Of a stretch of DNA of 5,237 nt, positions 4,868-5,237 are shown piece after piece. Origin of the DNA: an uncultured Gemmiger sp. (GTDB taxonomy: Bacteria; Bacillota; Clostridia; Oscillospirales; Ruminococcaceae); contig CAUEKL010000171.1 in the NCBI GenBank assembly GCA_959018215.1, positions 1-5,237 of the forward strand, written 5' to 3'. Each line of letters begins with the position of its first letter. Position 1 is the first letter of the stretch. The notes beneath the pieces were generated by a model that did not search any database, had not been told where the DNA came from, and saw nothing but the letters and a program-made list of their open reading frames with translations. The position numbers were made by a program, and so were the translations under genes.

Positions 4868-5237
4868 ATGTCCTTTACATTTTGTATGGCAGACGGGGAT
4901 GCCCGCCAGCAGGCGGCCGGCCGGGCCCTGCGGGAAGCGGGCTGTGTGCCGGGGGCGCCCGAACATGCCGATTTCCTTTTGCTGCCCATGCCGCTACGCA
5001 CCGTCACGCCGGGGCAGCTGGATCTGCTGCACCGGCTCAGGCCGGGCACGCCGGTTTTTGCGGGGCTCATGGCACCCGGGGCCCGCAGTACCATCCAGCG
5101 CACCGGCGGGGTACCGGTGGATTACTATACCCGCAGCGAACTGGCCAGCCTGAATGCAGTGCCTACGGCGGAAGGCTGTCTGTGCCTGCTCATGCAGATG
5201 CGCACCCGCACCTTGTGGGAAAGCCCGGTCCTGGTAC
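4868..5237 (+). CDS. dpaA: Dipicolinate synthase subunit A, DpaA/SpoVFA (3' truncated by window edge)
   Basis: The frame stays open from the ATG at 4868 to the window end, giving 123 residues of a protein usually near 290-300. DpaA with DpaB makes dipicolinic acid from the lysine-pathway dihydrodipicolinate (or its hydroxy precursor) in the mother cell, for loading into the spore core. The N-terminal domain starts with a glycine-containing motif ADGDARQQAA (8-17), corresponding to the GGDARQ motif of SpoVFA. Residues 85-103 give DYYTRSELASLNAVPTAEG, matching the diagnostic family block (acidic-aromatic residues, then N-x-(I/V)-P-T-x-E-G). The following TLWESPVLV begins the strand leading into the NAD(P)-binding domain, which lies beyond the edge. 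The region before the NAVPTAEG block is about 30 residues shorter than I recall for B. subtilis SpoVFA. It is a new transcription unit after two terminators; dpaB would be expected downstream. Identification rests on recalled family motifs. Confidence 0.88.
   Translation, partial: MSFTFCMADGDARQQAAGRALREAGCVPGAPEHADFLLLPMPLRTVTPGQLDLLHRLRPGTPVFAGLMAPGARSTIQRTGGVPVDYYTRSELASLNAVPTAEGCLCLLMQMRTRTLWESPVLV

Noticed and set aside
4842..5153. Open frame starting ATG at 4842, + strand
   Set aside because: It is out of frame with dpaA, gives a Cys/Arg/Pro-rich product with no motif, and stops inside the region encoding the conserved dpaA block.

Overview
The window reads as a stretch of a GC-rich Firmicutes chromosome, most likely a gut Clostridia of the Oscillospiraceae/Ruminococcaceae type. 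This is an inference from three things: strong GC bias in third codon positions, Firmicutes-style GGAGG ribosome binding sites and a TATAAT promoter box, and a spore-specific dipicolinate synthase gene. All five genes lie on the + strand. No mobile element, CRISPR array, tRNA or rRNA was seen.

Layout. (1) 1-773 is the 3' part of mutY, the adenine glycosylase of oxidised-guanine repair. Its N-terminus lies outside the window. (2) 774-949 is a regulatory gap holding an AT-rich palindrome, a TATAAT promoter and a transcribed leader that can fold into two strong hairpins. (3) 950-1192 encodes an 80-residue one-helix membrane protein with a very acidic tail. (4) 1193-1313 is a second structured gap with competing hairpins. 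One of them has outer arms resembling those of the first leader hairpin. (5) 1314-2567 and 2628-4703 encode two tandem paralogues, each a membrane-anchored protein with an Ig-like region and a C-terminal LytM/M23 fold. Both LytM domains have lost the catalytic and zinc-binding histidines. The second also carries a roughly 260-residue N-terminal tail rich in Pro, Glu and Ala that is predicted to be cytoplasmic. (6) 4704-4867 contains two successive intrinsic terminators and then a possible sporulation-type (sigma-K/E) promoter. (7) 4868 to the window end is the 5' part of dpaA (spoVFA), dipicolinate synthase subunit A, cut off after 123 residues.

How it fits together. Genes 2 to 4 look like one transcription unit, bounded by the promoter near 826-854 and the terminators at 4721-4812. 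Its products are three single-pass membrane proteins. The two LytM-like members are probably binding or scaffold proteins at the cell envelope, not enzymes, by analogy with EnvC, NlpD and SpoIIQ-type degenerate LytM proteins. dpaA begins a separate unit that would continue downstream, usually with dpaB. Whether the membrane unit has any part in sporulation is untested. Its position next to dpaA is suggestive only.
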